This document shows positions 45,999 to 53,921 of a stretch of 64,000 nt of DNA, piece by piece. Below the pieces are notes generated by a model. That model made no database searches. It was not told the DNA's origin and saw only the letters and a program-made list of their open reading frames with translations. Within the stretch, counting starts at the first letter, position 1, and each line of letters opens with the position of its first letter. This DNA comes from PNON01 sp964387025 (GTDB taxonomy: Bacteria; Chloroflexota; Anaerolineae; Anaerolineales; Anaerolineaceae), in NCBI GenBank assembly GCA_964387025.1, contig CAYLUZ010000001.1:496001-560000 (forward strand), written 5' to 3'. The position numbers were made by a program, and so were the translations under genes.

Positions 45999-46730
45999 AT
46001 GATCATATTATCTGTCGGAATGCCCAGAGCAGGTTCGGGCTGGCATTATAACCTTATCCAGGATCTGGTAATCGCGAGCGGCGGTAAAAATGCGCGTGAT
46101 ATACGCAAAGATTTTCACCTGGAGAACATATTGACTGAGGTCAACTGTAACATCAGCGCCTTGACTTTACGCAGATTATTCTCAGTACTGCCGGCATCCC
46201 TCGCCGGTAATACATTTGTCCTCAAAGCCCATTCTGGTGCAACTGCGGTCAGTGACCTATTTATAAAAATGGGTTGGATGAAGGCGGTATATATCTATCG
46301 CGATCCCCGGGATGCCATGCTCTCGGCGATGGATTTTGGCAAACGGACCCTGGATAAGGGGCACCCGAATGCTTTCTCTCATTTGACGGACGTGGAAATG
46401 ACCCTGGATTTCATATTGAAATACTGTGTGATCTGGGAAAGTTGGGTCAGCAGAAAGTCAGTATTGAGTGCACGATATGAAGACCTGTTAAATGATTATG
46501 ATAATGAAACGACGAAATTAACAGATTTTATCCACCTGGAAAAGAGTAACAAACTGATTAATGACGTCATTGAAAAATACCGGCCGGGTCAGGCAAGAGA
46601 AGGAAAAGATGGATTGCATTTCTTTAAAGGCCAGATCGGAAGATTCCGTGAACGATTCTCACTTGAGGAGCAGAAGAGAATTTCGGATAAGCTTTCGAAA
46701 TACCTGCCAAAAATGGGTTACGACCTGTAA
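45999..46730 (+). CDS. Sulfotransferase family protein (5)
   Basis: 243 residues, the shortest of the five. GMPRAGSGWH at 7-16 is a variant of the PAPS 5'-loop (PRAGSGW for PKSGTTW). YRDPRDAMLSA at 100-110 is the 3'-phosphate motif, and FKGQIGRFRERF matches the C-terminal PAPS-contact loop. It may sulfate a different acceptor from the other four. It follows the Wzy-like gene by 48 nt and probably belongs to the same transcript. Confidence 0.8.
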   Translation: MIILSVGMPRAGSGWHYNLIQDLVIASGGKNARDIRKDFHLENILTEVNCNISALTLRRLFSVLPASLAGNTFVLKAHSGATAVSDLFIKMGWMKAVYIYRDPRDAMLSAMDFGKRTLDKGHPNAFSHLTDVEMTLDFILKYCVIWESWVSRKSVLSARYEDLLNDYDNETTKLTDFIHLEKSNKLINDVIEKYRPGQAREGKDGLHFFKGQIGRFRERFSLEEQKRISDKLSKYLPKMGYDL

Positions 46731-46814
46731 CCTGAGAATGCTGAATCATTATTAGATAAATTCGATGGATCAAGCAGCAGATCGTATGTTTCGTGTAGGT
46801 TAAAGGCCTTCTTC

Positions 46815-48281
46815 ATGTTTATTACGCCACTTCATAAAAAATACCCTAAAGTTGACGATGGTACCCCCAAATGGCACAACCCGATCTTGGCTTTAATGGT
46901 CATTGTCCTCATATTGTCGATATTACCTTTTATATATACCGGCACTTTTTCCCGCTACCAGGCGGACGATTATTGTTTTTCTAGTTCTCTAATTCAAAAT
47001 GGCTACCTGGGTGCACTTAAGGATAGTTATCAAACCTGGTCCAACCGCTTTTCAACCATATTAGTAATCGGGTTGATTGACCCATTGAAAGTAATTGGTT
47101 TACGAATTCTCCCGGGAGTTTTGATCAGCGGAATGCTTGGGGGACTTTACCTGTTGATCCGGGAAATGAAGAAACGCATGAAATGGAGAATTGGGCGGAC
47201 CGAATCATTTATCCTGGCAGCTATGATCACTTTTTTTACGATTTATACAGCACCTGATCAGTTCCAGTCGTTTTACTGGCGATCAGGCTCGATCACATAT
47301 ACTCTTCCTATTGTCATCCTACCATTCCTGCTTGGATTGATATTGAGGGCAGACCGCCAAATGATGGTTCCCCAAGCGTTGTTCTTGACTGGTGTAAGTA
47401 TACTTTTCCTTGCATTGCTGAATGGAGGCTTTTCTGAGACCACTGCAGCATTCCAGACAGTGATTTTCGGTTTTTTATTTGTATGGGTGTTGCTGAAAGC
47501 TGCACAGGAAAAAAAGAAACAACAACTGACGCTTCTACTTTGTGCAATATCAGGCATTATAGCGGCTATGATCATCATGATCCTTTCTCCCGGCAATGCT
47601 GTCCGGTTGGAAAACATGCCTGCACAACCCGGGATTTTCAAACTCATCTATCTTTCCTTTCGCTTTGCTGCCGGTTTTATCGTAAACACCATCCAGGGCG
47701 CACCACTACCAGTGGCGATCAGTTTCATTTTCGCATTTACACTGGCAATGCTTGGCTCCTGGAAGGATATTAATCTACGTGGCTGGACCTGGTTGTTCTG
47801 GGGTATTCCGGTAGGTGCGTTTTTACTGGTAGTTGCTGTGTGTGCACCCAGTGCTTACGCCGAATCTGCTTACGCAGAAGCCCGCGCTTTCCTGCCAGCC
47901 CGTTGGGTTCTTACCTCAGCTGGTATTGTGTGGTTTTATCTTCTTGGAATTGTCTATCAGACCTGGAGAATTAAAAACCCCAGGTATCAACTCATCAAAG
48001 AACAAACATTCATTGCCTTTATCATTGTTGTGCTATCTTTTTATGTTATGCGCGGTGCCCTGGTAACTTTGGGAAGTATCCCTGATTATCAAATCCGAGC
48101 AAAGGCGTGGGATGCACGGGCAGCCAGTATTGAACAAGAAAAAGCAGCTGGAATCCTTGATGTTGAAACCAAAGCGCTCGATTCTTTTGGCCGAATCCGT
48201 GAACTCTCCGATAATTCCAAACTGTGGGTAAACAAATGTGCTGCGATCTATTATGGTGTGAACAGTATCACCGCGAAATAA
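46815..48281 (+). CDS. DUF6056-like polytopic membrane protein
   Basis: 488 residues with ten or more hydrophobic segments. The first external loop carries YQADDYCFSSSLIQNG and YQTWSNRFST, the pattern of DUF6056 proteins, which resemble GT-C transferases (acidic DD pair in the first loop). No soluble domain. Likely another membrane glycosyl- or phosphoglycosyl-transferase of the island. Function is inferred from topology and neighbours only. Confidence 0.6.
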   Translation: MFITPLHKKYPKVDDGTPKWHNPILALMVIVLILSILPFIYTGTFSRYQADDYCFSSSLIQNGYLGALKDSYQTWSNRFSTILVIGLIDPLKVIGLRILPGVLISGMLGGLYLLIREMKKRMKWRIGRTESFILAAMITFFTIYTAPDQFQSFYWRSGSITYTLPIVILPFLLGLILRADRQMMVPQALFLTGVSILFLALLNGGFSETTAAFQTVIFGFLFVWVLLKAAQEKKKQQLTLLLCAISGIIAAMIIMILSPGNAVRLENMPAQPGIFKLIYLSFRFAAGFIVNTIQGAPLPVAISFIFAFTLAMLGSWKDINLRGWTWLFWGIPVGAFLLVVAVCAPSAYAESAYAEARAFLPARWVLTSAGIVWFYLLGIVYQTWRIKNPRYQLIKEQTFIAFIIVVLSFYVMRGALVTLGSIPDYQIRAKAWDARAASIEQEKAAGILDVETKALDSFGRIRELSDNSKLWVNKCAAIYYGVNSITAK

Positions 48282-48290
48282 CGGAAAATT

Positions 48291-49058
48291 ATGACTTTGG
48301 TTTCGATCATTACACCTTCTTATAATCAGGCAATCTTCCTGGAAAGAACGATTCTTTCCGTGCTAAACCAGACTTACCCTGAAATTGAATATTTCGTCGT
48401 GGATGGCGGATCGCAAGATGATAGTGTGAATGTGATCCATAAATATCAGGATAAACTCAAAGGCTGGGTTTCAGAAAAGGATCAGGGTCAAACCGATGCG
48501 ATCAATAAAGGGTTTGCGATGGCAAACGGGGACATCCTGGCTTGGATCAATTCTGATGATACCTATGAACCCGATGCCATCAAACTTGCCGTAGAGTATT
48601 TGGAAGCCCATCCGGAGGTGGGATTGGTTTATGGAGACACTAATTTCATCAACGAGAAGGATGAGGTGATTGGTACTTTCCCGGCTGCGCTAACCAACTA
48701 TGCAAAACTCCGCCAGGGATATGTACATATCCCCCAACAGGCCGCTTTCTTCAGGGCAAGCCTTTGGAAACAAGTTGCTCCATTGGACCCTTCATTCTAT
48801 TTTGCGATGGATTATGACTTATGGGTACGGCTGGCGAAATTATCCGGAATTGCTTATATTCACAGACACATGGCAAACTTTCGGCTGCATGATGAGGCAA
48901 AAACCATACATTCAGATGACCGCTGTTGGCCGGAGATGTTAAAAGTGCATTATCGTGACGGCGGAAATTTTTTCTCGCCAATAGTGTTTAAGTATTATTT
49001 GCGGAAAGTGGCAGGTCCATACATAAGGTGGAGACGAAAGCAGCAAATTCAACGTTAA
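48291..49058 (+). CDS. GT2-family glycosyltransferase
   Basis: 255 residues. VSIITPSYNQAIFLERTIL, VDGGSQDDS and WINSDDTYEPDAI show a GT2 enzyme. YFAMDYDLWVRLAK is the base region. Paralogous to the protein at 41189 but shorter. It is the last recognisable glycan gene, and the functional island ends here. The start follows the DUF6056 gene by 9 nt. Confidence 0.87.
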   Translation: MTLVSIITPSYNQAIFLERTILSVLNQTYPEIEYFVVDGGSQDDSVNVIHKYQDKLKGWVSEKDQGQTDAINKGFAMANGDILAWINSDDTYEPDAIKLAVEYLEAHPEVGLVYGDTNFINEKDEVIGTFPAALTNYAKLRQGYVHIPQQAAFFRASLWKQVAPLDPSFYFAMDYDLWVRLAKLSGIAYIHRHMANFRLHDEAKTIHSDDRCWPEMLKVHYRDGGNFFSPIVFKYYLRKVAGPYIRWRRKQQIQR

Positions 49059-49110
49059 TGTTTTCACGTTGGTATGTGTTATGATAATTATGATCATATA
49101 GGAGCATAAT

Positions 49111-49470
49111 ATGAATAATAAAACCCCAAAACAACTGGCTCCATCCAACCCCGGCTTTTTCCAGGATATCCTTTTACAGATCAAACTCATTTATCGCCTG
49201 ATGGGAGATAAACGGGTGAATCCATTTATTAAACTGCTGCCAATTGGTGGATTGGCCTATTTTATCATTCCGGACCTGGCTATCGGACCTCTGGATGATG
49301 CGGCAGTCATCGGTTTGGCATCCTACCTGTTCATTGAACTATGCCCTGATAATGTAGTACAGGAACACAGGCAGAAATTAAGATTGAATTCTCAGCCGCA
49401 GCCGGTTGATATCAAGGATGACGACACAGTTATTGATGCGGAATTTAAAGAAAAAGACAAAGAAGAGTAG
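49111..49470 (+). CDS. DUF1232 (YkvA-like) small membrane protein
   Basis: 119 residues. The central LLPIGGLAYFIIPDLAIGPLDDAAVIGL is the DUF1232 hairpin (PxxYxIxPxDxxP pattern), likely two membrane-inserted helices. The tail is charged. ATG 49111 follows TAGGAG. Function of the family is unknown. The 52-nt gap from the preceding transferase gene and the different content suggest that it is outside the glycan pathway though still co-directional. Confidence 0.75.
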   Translation: MNNKTPKQLAPSNPGFFQDILLQIKLIYRLMGDKRVNPFIKLLPIGGLAYFIIPDLAIGPLDDAAVIGLASYLFIELCPDNVVQEHRQKLRLNSQPQPVDIKDDDTVIDAEFKEKDKEE

Positions 49471-49498
49471 TGATCGGAATATAGTAAAGTGAGGTTTT

Positions 49499-49726
49499 AT
49501 GGCAGAAAAGAACTGGGAAAAATTTCAAACTCGTTTTTGTGATCAAGCAGATATGGACGTAAGTTTGGATGTTGAAGTAATATATCCAGCGGAGTACCTG
49601 GATCACGAAGCTCCACGATTAGGCGCACATAGATGTTCCAATGGAATGGTGTGTAATCAGTTTGACCAGGGAGTTTGCGTTTGGGCGGGAACAAATCCAA
49701 TCGTAGATCCATTCAAGGACGCGTAG
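49499..49726 (+). CDS. Hypothetical small protein with four cysteines
   Basis: 75 residues, no transmembrane segment. Cys residues are in RFCDQ, HRCSNG, VCNQF and VCVWAG. The last three form a C-x5-C-x8-C-like cluster that might bind metal or form disulfides. I do not recognise the family. It starts 28 nt after the DUF1232 gene with GAGG at 49490 and ends just before a bidirectional terminator, so it is the last gene of this run. Length and codon pattern look like a genuine gene. Confidence 0.55.
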   Translation: MAEKNWEKFQTRFCDQADMDVSLDVEVIYPAEYLDHEAPRLGAHRCSNGMVCNQFDQGVCVWAGTNPIVDPFKDA

Positions 49727-49754
49727 ATACTAGTTTCATCAAATTATTACGAAT

Positions 49755-49792
49755 AAAAGGAGACAACCGTTTACTTGCGATTGTCTCCTTTT
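49755..49792. terminator. Bidirectional rho-independent terminator
   Basis: A perfect 12-bp stem, AAAAGGAGACAA (49755-49766) with TTGTCTCCTTTT (49781-49792), closes a 14-nt loop. The A-run on one side and T-run on the other give a U-tract in either direction. It sits between the convergent genes ending at 49726 (+) and 49804 (-), so it should stop transcription from both sides. Confidence 0.88.
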
Positions 49793-49803
49793 GATAGAGT
49801 AGA

Positions 49804-50985
49804 TTAAATAACTGCCAACTTTTTCCCTACTTTGGCAAAAATCTCCAGTCCTTTATCCAAATCTTCCCGGGAATGAGCAGCGGAAATCATGACCCGGATG
49901 CGGGCTTTTCCCTGGGGCACTGTTGGGAATCCAAGAGCCATGGCGAATAAACCTTCGTTGAACAATTCACTGCTGAATTGCTTGGCGAGAGGTACTTCTC
50001 CCAACATGATCGGGGTAATGGGTGTCACGCTTTCGCCAGTATTGAAACCCAATTTCTTCATCTCGGCTTTGAAGTAGCGTCCATTTGCCCACAGTTTATC
50101 GACCAGTTCAGTAGAGTTCACTAAAAGATCAACGGCGGCGATGCATGCTGCGGTATCCGGCACCGTCATTGCCGAAGAAAAGAGGAATGGGCGGCCGCGC
50201 TGCCGAAGCCAATCGATAATGACCGGATTACCAGCGATGATGCCGCCAACAACGCCAAAAGCCTTCGACATGGTACCAATTTCAACGTCCACTTTTCCAT
50301 GCAGGTGGAAGTGATCAACAATTCCACGTCCACCTGTTCCAAGAACACCTTCGCCATGTGCATCATCCACCATTAAAAGGAATTGATTGGTAGAGGCTAC
50401 TTCGTACAGTTTATCTAAAGGAGCAACATCACCATCCATCGAAAACACACCATCTGTGATGATCACTGCCCGACGATAAGTGCCTTTTGCCTCATGAATG
50501 ACTCGCTGCAGGTCATTGATATCACAATGCCTGTAACGGATGATCTTTGCGCCAGACAAACGACAGCCATCGATGATGCTGGCATGGTTTAACTCATCAG
50601 AGAAGATCACATCATCCTTACTGACAAGGGCTGGAAAGACAGCCAGGTTTGCACAATAGCCGCTTTGGAATGTGATCGCTGATTCAACACCTTTGAATGC
50701 CGCCAATTTCTTCTCCAGGGTGAGATGCAGTTCCATTGTCCCGGCGATAGTACGGACAGCTGCCGGACCAACGCCGTATTTGGCAATCGCTTCAGTTGCG
50801 GCTTTACAAAGAACAGGATGGTTGGCGAGACCGAGATAATTATTGGAGCAGAAGTTTAATACACTTTTCCCGTCAACAACCATGCTTGCACCCAGACCGG
50901 ACCCGATGGTGCGAATACGATTCAATGTTCCGCTTTGCTGAAGGTTATCCAGTTCATCTTTTATCCATTGGATTTTAGAGTCCAT
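49804..50985 (-). CDS. kbl: 2-amino-3-ketobutyrate CoA ligase (glycine C-acetyltransferase)
   Basis: 393 residues of the alpha-oxoamine synthase family (fold-type I PLP). FCSNNYLGLANHP, the PLP-contact DDAHGEG at 207-213 and the Schiff-base Lys241 in TMSKAFGVVGG are present. It cleaves 2-amino-3-ketobutyrate with CoA to glycine and acetyl-CoA in threonine breakdown. The usual partner tdh is not in this window. AAGGA lies 5 nt before ATG 50985. Related KAS-type synthases such as BioF share motifs, but residue pattern and length favour Kbl. Confidence 0.88.
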   Translation of the reverse strand: MDSKIQWIKDELDNLQQSGTLNRIRTIGSGLGASMVVDGKSVLNFCSNNYLGLANHPVLCKAATEAIAKYGVGPAAVRTIAGTMELHLTLEKKLAAFKGVESAITFQSGYCANLAVFPALVSKDDVIFSDELNHASIIDGCRLSGAKIIRYRHCDINDLQRVIHEAKGTYRRAVIITDGVFSMDGDVAPLDKLYEVASTNQFLLMVDDAHGEGVLGTGGRGIVDHFHLHGKVDVEIGTMSKAFGVVGGIIAGNPVIIDWLRQRGRPFLFSSAMTVPDTAACIAAVDLLVNSTELVDKLWANGRYFKAEMKKLGFNTGESVTPITPIMLGEVPLAKQFSSELFNEGLFAMALGFPTVPQGKARIRVMISAAHSREDLDKGLEIFAKVGKKLAVI

Positions 50986-51040
50986 ATTTTTCCTTTATAG
51001 TTTAAATTGGGTTAAAGTGTGATCTGCATCATTATAATGC

Positions 51041-52669
51041 TTATTTAATCTCCCCTAAGTACCCCGATTCTATCAAAAGGCGGGTTACTTTTTCCATTGT
51101 TCCCGGTTTCATGACAACAGCAGTTGGACCTAATGGCTCTGCCAGGTATCTGGCTGCCTTGGATCTCATGATTTCCTGCAGAATCTCAGGGGAGGTCACC
51201 CGCAGCACCTGCATATTTTCCAAAGACACTTCACTCCCATGATCTTCCCAACGCTGCAACGCACGGATCAGGCTCGGTGTAGGTGGTACACTGCCATATT
51301 TTCGTAGAAGAGTTTCAAGATGTGTTACCCGCAGAGTTTGTTTTCTCGCAATAGCAAGTGATTGAGGTGTGAACTGGTATGTATATCCATCAGTATTGAA
51401 TTCCTGCCACTCTGCCATTCTAGCCAGTAGATACCTTACCCAGCGAGGTACAAGCACTGAGCAAAGAATCTGTGACCCAGCCTTGAATTTTATTCTGCCA
51501 TTCTCATCTCGTCCTGTTGGTGTTGAACCCAGCAGAAGCATGTGGCCAGCTCCTGTCACTCTGAAGGTTCCCGGTACCCTGGCATGCGAGGAAAAGCCAA
51601 GGTCGATTATTCCAAGCCAATAAAGTGGACCCTGTAGGAGGTGGCGAATGTATGCTCCTTCCACTTCGGTCCAATGTATGAAACCATTCAGATACTCGCC
51701 TGTATCAGCAGAACGAATAAGCCAGGACTCGAAATTCCCGTCCGGGCGGAGGAATTCTGCAGAAGACTCTTTGATAAGATCAATAAATACGCCGATATCA
51801 ATCCACTCCCCAACGGGTAAGCCTGAAATCATTTCAAGAATATATTCGCGGGATTTTATCTGCGAATATTCATCTGCCTTTTCGACAATCAAATCTGGAA
51901 TCGAGAATAGATCTTTGAATAGAACAGAAGTCGACCAACTTCGGAAAAGGAATTGCCAGGCGGTTCCGCGTTTCGATTCCAGGTGTTGTTTTGATTCCTC
52001 GGGCAATGGAATGCCATTGCTATCGAGTAATTGAGCAGATTGAAGCAGGTTTTTTAGAAAATTTTCATGATCTTTTGAAACCTGCGAATGGTTGGATATG
52101 TTAACTGAATCTCCCGAACGTCTTGCTGCTAGAAGAGTGCAGCAGTGATCTAGTATTCCATCGCTGCAACTGGTTGCCAGATAATCCTGTGGGTGGGACT
52201 TATTTCCTTGCAATTGCGGTAAAGGGGTGGTGATCATCGGGGGAGGGAGCTGCTCCAGGATATCGGACGGGATGAATGCAAATTCCTGAAGAGAACCCGA
52301 TTTTTTCATAAATGCTCGTGAGATCAAAGCGCGATACCACAAAACTTCCACCGGGCTTACTGGCTGCAGATAAGGCTGTTCGCGGTCCCTTCTACTGGAT
52401 CCGAATTCACGAACTTCTCCGAATTTCCTGGTGAAAATATTCCACAAAATTCTGCCTTCATTTTGCTGGAGCTCTGATATTGCTTTTCCTGCTTCTTCAG
52501 GTAATTCTGAAATCATTCTAGCAAAAATTGACGGTTCCAACATTCGTCGAACCAAAGCCGCCCGTTCCTGTGGAGAATCCATGACAGGAGATTCTACATG
52601 CCAGAAATCAGCAATGATCCGTAGAAAACCGAAATCTTGTTCCATTAAACTTTGAATCAGATCTGCCAT
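51041..52669 (-). CDS. XPB/Ssl2-type helicase-associated domain protein
   Basis: 542 residues with no helicase motifs. The C-terminal 110 residues (VTHLETLLRKYG, LENMQVLRVTSPEIL, AEPLGPTAVVM) match the Helicase_C_3/XPB N-terminal-like domain found alone in Actinobacteria and Chloroflexota. The N-terminal half is alpha-helical with acidic/basic stretches. Such proteins may bind DNA or a partner helicase. Function is unknown. It overlaps nothing and is divergent from pfkA, with 167 nt between them. Confidence 0.7.
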   Translation of the reverse strand: MADLIQSLMEQDFGFLRIIADFWHVESPVMDSPQERAALVRRMLEPSIFARMISELPEEAGKAISELQQNEGRILWNIFTRKFGEVREFGSSRRDREQPYLQPVSPVEVLWYRALISRAFMKKSGSLQEFAFIPSDILEQLPPPMITTPLPQLQGNKSHPQDYLATSCSDGILDHCCTLLAARRSGDSVNISNHSQVSKDHENFLKNLLQSAQLLDSNGIPLPEESKQHLESKRGTAWQFLFRSWSTSVLFKDLFSIPDLIVEKADEYSQIKSREYILEMISGLPVGEWIDIGVFIDLIKESSAEFLRPDGNFESWLIRSADTGEYLNGFIHWTEVEGAYIRHLLQGPLYWLGIIDLGFSSHARVPGTFRVTGAGHMLLLGSTPTGRDENGRIKFKAGSQILCSVLVPRWVRYLLARMAEWQEFNTDGYTYQFTPQSLAIARKQTLRVTHLETLLRKYGSVPPTPSLIRALQRWEDHGSEVSLENMQVLRVTSPEILQEIMRSKAARYLAEPLGPTAVVMKPGTMEKVTRLLIESGYLGEIK

Positions 52670-52742
52670 TCTAATTTTTCGCCAGTATTCATGGTTTATA
52701 TAAGCAATTTTACACTATCACCATATTAATTTTTTCAAAGTA

Positions 52743-52771
52743 TTGTGAAAGAGCAATTAGAGGTTTATATT
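52743..52771 (+). promoter_or_regulatory. Candidate sigma-70 promoter of pfkA
   Basis: TTGTGA (52743-52748) and TATATT (52766-52771) are separated by 17 bp, matching 4 and 5 of 6 consensus positions. Predicted start near 52778 gives a leader of about 59 nt before the AGGAGG-preceded ATG at 52837. Confidence 0.4.
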
Positions 52772-52836
52772 CTTCCCTTGGAAATGCTATGCTACGATAT
52801 TAACTCTTGCTAAAATGATTACAGGAGGAATATCCT

Positions 52837-53919
52837 ATGCCAAGAATAGCTGTTCTTACTGGTGGGGGTGATGCCCCTGGATTAAACGCTGTCATCCGCG
52901 CTGTTGTAAAGACGGCAGTACATCAATACCAGTGTGAAGTTCTGGGAGTGCAAGACGGGTTTGATGGTTTCGTTGAGGACCAGGGCGTTTTTCCATTAAC
53001 TCTGGAGGATGTCAGGGGAATCCTACCTCGTGGTGGAACAATATTAGGCACGGCGAATCGAGGCAACCCCTTTGCCAGGAAAGTCCTTATCAATGGCCAG
53101 TGGGTGGTTGAAGATGTATCTGAACGAATACAATCGAGGATCAAGGCACTTGACCTGGATTGCCTGATCGTAATTGGTGGAGATGGCACTTTACGAATTG
53201 CCCAGGAGTTATTTGAATTGGGGGTGCCTGTAGTTGGAGTGCCAAAAACCATCGATAATGACATTGGTGGAACAGAATTTTCATTTGGTTTTGATACTGC
53301 TGTGAATACTGCGATGGATGCTCTGGACAAGCTGCATACTACTGCGGAATCACATCACCGGGTAATGGTTTTGGAGTTGATGGGAAGGGATGCAGGCTTC
53401 ATTACCCTTAATGCCGGCCTGGCCGGGGGAGCGGATGTGATATTGATTCCAGAGATCCCGTTCAGTTTTGACAGGATCTGCCAGAAAGTAATGGAGAGGC
53501 AAGGAAGTCGTTCCAAATTCAGTATCATCGCAGTTGCCGAGGGTGCCAAACCAAAGGGAGGCGAACAATTATACGCTTTACCAGCGGATGAAGTCTCAGT
53601 TGCCCGTTTGGGTGGAGTGGGTGAGCTTGTTTCCAGGGTTGTTTCTGAACAAACCGGCGTGGAATCACGCTTGACCGTCCTGGGTCATCTTCAGCGTGGT
53701 GGAACTCCAAGTGCTTTTGATCGCTGGCTGGCTACCAGATTTGGCGCAGCGGCAATCCGCCTGGTCATGGCAGGAGGGTTTGGCCGCATGGTTTCTCTCC
53801 AGAATGGTGCAATAAAAGATGTAACCATTGTCGAGGCAATATCCAAACCAAAACGGGTGTGGTTGGATGGAGATGCCATTGTCACAGCACGAGGATTAGG
53901 AATCTGCCTGGGAGATTGA
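52837..53919 (+). CDS. pfkA: 6-phosphofructokinase (ATP-type with Lys124 signature)
   Basis: 360 residues, catalysing fructose-6-phosphate to fructose-1,6-bisphosphate in glycolysis. GGGDAPGLNAVI near the N-terminus, GGDGT at 114-118 and PKTIDND at 136-142 are the key motifs. Gly after GGD marks ATP use (PPi enzymes have Asp), while Lys before TIDND is the residue seen in PPi-type enzymes, so this is the mixed group-III pattern reported for non-allosteric ATP enzymes. A perfect AGGAGG lies 9 nt before ATG. It ends 2 nt from the convergent secreted-protein gene. Confidence 0.92.
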   Translation: MPRIAVLTGGGDAPGLNAVIRAVVKTAVHQYQCEVLGVQDGFDGFVEDQGVFPLTLEDVRGILPRGGTILGTANRGNPFARKVLINGQWVVEDVSERIQSRIKALDLDCLIVIGGDGTLRIAQELFELGVPVVGVPKTIDNDIGGTEFSFGFDTAVNTAMDALDKLHTTAESHHRVMVLELMGRDAGFITLNAGLAGGADVILIPEIPFSFDRICQKVMERQGSRSKFSIIAVAEGAKPKGGEQLYALPADEVSVARLGGVGELVSRVVSEQTGVESRLTVLGHLQRGGTPSAFDRWLATRFGAAAIRLVMAGGFGRMVSLQNGAIKDVTIVEAISKPKRVWLDGDAIVTARGLGICLGD

Positions 53920-53921
53920 TC

